Shown here: positions 22,623-23,350 of the stretch, one piece after another
Layout of the letters: every line of letters starts with the position of its first letter
Numbering within the stretch: the stretch's first letter is position 1
Origin: an uncultured Eubacteriales bacterium
GTDB taxonomy: Bacteria; Bacillota; Clostridia; Christensenellales; Aristaeellaceae
NCBI GenBank assembly: GCA_900550955.1
Contig: URUF01000033.1
Span: 1 to 23,350, forward strand
Length of the DNA stretch: 23,350 nucleotides
Direction of reading: 5' to 3'
Made by a program: the position numbers and the translations under genes
The notes under the pieces: model-generated
What the model saw: only the letters and a program-made list of their open reading frames with translations
Databases searched by the model: none
Told to the model about the DNA's origin: nothing

Positions 22623-23165
22623 ATGAAGCCGCTAAAAGGAACCAAAACCGAGGCCAACCTGATGACCGCCTTCTCCGGCGAAAGCCAGGCCCGCAACAAG
22701 TACGCCTTCTACGCCTCCAAGGCCCGCAAGGAAGGCTATGTGCAAATCGCCAACCTTTTTGAGGAAACGGCCGCCAACGAAAAGGAGCACGCCAAAATCT
22801 GGTTCAAGCTTCTGCACGACGGCGACATCCCCACCACCAGCGCAAACCTGCTGGACGCCGCCGAGGGCGAAAATTACGAATGGACCGATATGTACGCCAA
22901 AATGGCCCAGGACGCCAAGGAGGAAGGCTTCAACGATATCGCCTACCTGTTTGAGGCCGTTGGCCGCATTGAAAAAACGCATGAGGACCGCTACCGCAAG
23001 CTGCTGGCGAATGTGGAGGGCGGCCTGGTGTTCAGCCGCGACGGCGATATGATTTGGGAATGCTCCAACTGCGGCCACATTGTCATTGGCCCCAAAGCGC
23101 CGGAAATGTGCCCCGTGTGCAAGCATCCCAAGGCGTATTTCCAAATCAAGGCGCAGAACTATTGA
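22623..23165 (+). CDS. rbr: Rubrerythrin
   Basis: This 180-residue di-iron protein reduces hydrogen peroxide in the cytosol of anaerobes. The four-helix ferritin-like domain carries the ligands: Glu20 in SGESQARNKY, EKEH (53-56), and EKTHEDRY (117-124) for the second half-site. The C-terminal rubredoxin domain has Cys147/Cys150 (CSNCG) and Cys163/Cys166 (CPVC), which bind one iron and deliver electrons. Both parts are intact and the length is normal. AGGAGG (22607-22612) is ten bases before ATG 22623. It is preceded by only a weak -10, and no PerR operator is visible. Downstream lie a hairpin and the inverted copy of the intergenic repeat. Confidence 0.97.
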   Translation: MKPLKGTKTEANLMTAFSGESQARNKYAFYASKARKEGYVQIANLFEETAANEKEHAKIWFKLLHDGDIPTTSANLLDAAEGENYEWTDMYAKMAQDAKEEGFNDIAYLFEAVGRIEKTHEDRYRKLLANVEGGLVFSRDGDMIWECSNCGHIVIGPKAPEMCPVCKHPKAYFQIKAQNY

Positions 23166-23181
23166 TTTGATTGCCTTTGCC

Positions 23182-23211
23182 TGAGCCCGGCAGCGTTTAG
23201 CGCCGGGCTCA
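23182..23211 (+). repeat. GC-rich hairpin after rubrerythrin
   Basis: TGAGCCCGGC (23182-23191) is the exact complement of GCCGGGCTCA (23202-23211). There is no T run on either side, so it may be an inefficient terminator or a 3'-end stabiliser. Confidence 0.55.
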
Positions 23212-23226
23212 GACTGTCGATACCCC

Positions 23227-23348
23227 CCTTGGGAGGTTTGGAGGGCCGCAGCCCTCCGAGCTGTATTCCGAAGCTGACGACATGTGCGTCAGCTTCGGAA
23301 GCCTTGCGTAGCAAGGTTTCCTTACGCCGTTCGCCGCCCGGCGAGCCG
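23227..23348 (-). repeat. Structured intergenic repeat, copy B (inverted)
   Basis: This region matches copy A (8815-8934) on the opposite strand, without gaps over the first 81 bases. It contains three strong hairpins: GGAGGGC/GCCCTCC (23240-23257), a 14-bp stem TTCCGAAGCTGACG with its complement (23266-23300), and CCTTGC/GCAAGG (23302-23316). A further GC-rich inverted segment (GCCGTTCGCCG) runs to the window end, where the element may continue. It lies downstream of rubrerythrin. Confidence 0.7.
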
Positions 23349-23350
23349 TA

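Noticed and set aside
1..23350. CRISPR arrays, tRNA or rRNA genes, transposases, phage genes, and defence systems
   Set aside because: I looked for regularly spaced repeats, cloverleaf-type sequences and related proteins on both strands and saw none that I can support.

Overview
The window reads as a GC-rich anaerobic Firmicute, most likely a gut clostridium. The evidence is the Bacillus/Clostridium-type block of a DUF2232 (YybS-like) membrane protein, rplI, replicative helicase and YhaM, a rubrerythrin, a CIRCE operator, and consensus sigma-A promoters with AGGAGG ribosome sites. A more exact taxon is inference only. Bases 1 to about 501 do not belong with the rest. They carry the end of hisG and the first 46 codons of hisD in an actinobacterial (Coriobacteriia-like) style. 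Both hisD and an oppositely oriented SDR gene break within a shared stretch of about 27 bp, which looks like an assembly chimera.

Layout. 475-4071, minus strand: an operon of two tandem DUF6056/GT-C-like membrane proteins and a truncated short-chain dehydrogenase, driven by an extended -10 promoter. 4111-6325, plus: an MFS transporter and a membrane-anchored glycerophosphodiesterase, closed by a bidirectional terminator. 6434-7972, minus: a MATE transporter with a repeat-rich, possibly regulatory leader. 8139-8786, plus: a flavin-reductase-like protein. 8815-8934: a structured intergenic repeat. 8984-13012, plus: DUF2232, rplI, dnaB, yhaM. 13009-14061: a lipoprotein. 14082-14991: yebC. 15151-16633: a second, more AT-rich MATE gene behind a structured leader with its own terminator, the best riboswitch candidate here. 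16716-17276: a decayed third MATE gene. 17311-18237, minus: an LCP-family lipoprotein. 18361-20235, minus: htpG with a perfect CIRCE element. 20398-20592, minus: a small unknown protein. 20845-21342, 21509-22534 and 22623-23165, plus: an exported split-barrel protein, a secreted Big2/CHAP-like protein and rubrerythrin. 23227-23348: a second, inverted copy of the intergenic repeat.

How it fits together. The core is housekeeping: replication and translation (rplI, dnaB), RNA turnover (yhaM), transcriptional control (yebC), chaperone (htpG) and oxidative defence (rubrerythrin). Accessory functions are efflux (three MATE genes, one dead) and cell-envelope proteins. The main regulatory interest is in the non-coding DNA: a mepA-type leader with a three-way junction and terminator before MATE gene 2, a leader with competing repeats before MATE gene 1, a CIRCE site placed upstream of the -35 at htpG, a terminator abutting the LCP gene's ribosome site, and a roughly 120-bp repeat with conserved hairpins.
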